64,000 nt of DNA from Acanthococcus lagerstroemiae (lineage: Eukaryota; Arthropoda; Insecta; Hemiptera; Eriococcidae). The position numbers were made by a program, and so were the translations under genes. Numbering within the stretch: position 1 is the stretch's first letter; every line of letters begins with the position of its first letter. Positions 63,412-64,000 of the stretch are shown one piece after another. Under the pieces are notes generated by a model that was given only the letters and a program-made list of their open reading frames with translations, did not search any database and was not told the origin of the DNA. Location of the stretch: NCBI GenBank assembly GCA_031841125.1, contig CM063113.1, forward strand, positions 55,545,211-55,609,210, in the 5' to 3' direction.

Positions 63412-63795
63412 TTAATTAATTAGTTCGCCCTTTATATTGGGCATAGGCCTCTCTCAATCTGGCCCATTCAAGCCGGTCATATGCCACTCTATGATACAAT
63501 TTGTTTTCCATCGATATCCTCCTCCTACCTTGCTCTTTTGCATTTCCTTTCTTCTCTTTCCATATGTTATCCAGTTTGTTACTTTTGCTGTCCATCTTTC
63601 GCATCTAATTCTCGCCACATGTCCAGCCCAATCCCATTTCAAACTTTCCACTGATTTCGAAAAATCTAAATTTTCCTTAAGCTTACTTTTAATTATCGTT
63701 AATTTTACTTTGTCCCTCAATTTTATCTTCAATATCGATCTTTCCATCGCATTTTGGGTTGTCTCTATCTTCCTGCTTATAGCAGAGCATTAAAC
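63412..63795 (-). pseudogene. LINE ORF2 C-terminus and 3' end
   Basis: Minus strand from 63790: MERSILKIKLRDKVKLTIIK, VESLKWDWAGHVARIRCERW, KVTNWITYGK, GGGYRWKTNCI, then after a frameshift near 63480 YDRLEWARLREAYAQYKGRT and a stop at about 63416. This order (RSML.I..RD, LKWRWAGHVAR, W...KV..W, RW.D) is the standard end of ORF2 in a widespread arthropod LINE group. The ATTTA/ATTAA stretch at 63400-63420 looks like its 3' tail. Confidence 0.85.
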
Positions 63796-64000
63796 TCGCA
63801 AGAATAAGGACAGAGAATTTTCGAATTCATTTACAAGAGTCTTAAAAAGTAACAGCCGCATGCACTGAATAGTCCTAAGAAAGTTCAGTTATGTCTAGAT
63901 TCATTTTACATCAGGAGCCCGAAAAAGTCTTCTAAGGATAGTATCTGTAAGAGCCCAAGAGAAGTCCTGAAGAATCTGAGAGATGTATTGAAGAATCTTG
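63796..64000. repeat. degenerate GAGTCTT-type array at window end
   Basis: AAGAGTCTTAAAAAGTA, AATAGTCCTAAGAAAGTT and AAGTCCTGAAGAATCTGAG continue the theme seen elsewhere in the window. Confidence 0.5.

Noticed and set aside
1..64000. CRISPR array, bacterial operon, riboswitch or phage attachment site
   Set aside because: The window has spliced animal-type coding exons and eukaryotic transposons throughout; no regularly spaced identical repeats were seen.

Overview
This is nuclear DNA of a eukaryote, most likely an arthropod. It is AT-rich and intron-rich, with one multi-exon animal-type gene and dense, mostly decayed transposons. Nothing indicates bacterial, organellar or viral origin, and I cannot name the species.

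The one convincing host gene lies on the + strand at 8995-32479. It is a GPI-anchored ecto-5'-nucleotidase (CD73/apyrase family), visible as its last eight coding exons. All have GT-AG boundaries and compatible phases, and together give 470 codons plus a stop. The first ~115 codons (signal peptide and first metal ligands) must lie upstream of the window. The GNHE, GHSGF and GGHSHT motifs of the two-metal site are intact. However, residues that bind the nucleotide in CD73 (the Arg354 and Asn390 positions) and two disulfides of the C-terminal domain are replaced, so this is a divergent paralogue.

Region by region: 1-8994 is intron or upstream DNA carrying a nearly full-length Tigger/pogo transposon (1082-3048), a palindromic element, two kinds of tRNA-derived SINE and a 60-bp tandem duplication. 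The 17.7-kb second visible intron (9623-27357) holds a Ty3/gypsy relic with a gag-RT deletion junction, a 1.7-kb element with long terminal inverted repeats, an LTR-like segment, a 117-nt-arm hairpin, several MITEs, a 961-bp hAT element with perfect target duplication, and at least four LINE relics. One LINE relic is broken by a SINE inside its reverse-transcriptase catalytic box. Exons 3-8 are clustered at 27.4-32.5 kb.

Downstream, 32.5-64 kb holds no gene I can recognise. It contains a tandem SINE pair, foldback elements, a piggyBac MITE nested in a hAT MITE (with an unoccupied relative at 60.4 kb), a second collapsed Tigger, two CpG-richer segments that could be regulatory, several families of degenerate tandem arrays (a G-rich one at 45.6-46.8 kb and a T-rich one at 55-56.4 kb are the most striking), and a LINE 3' end at 63.4-63.8 kb.

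I found no CRISPR array, operon or clearly new multi-gene system. The best leads are the altered 5'-nucleotidase, the near-perfect hairpin at 17.9-18.2 kb, the compact hAT ORF, and the nested-element histories. All alignments were done by eye against remembered family motifs.
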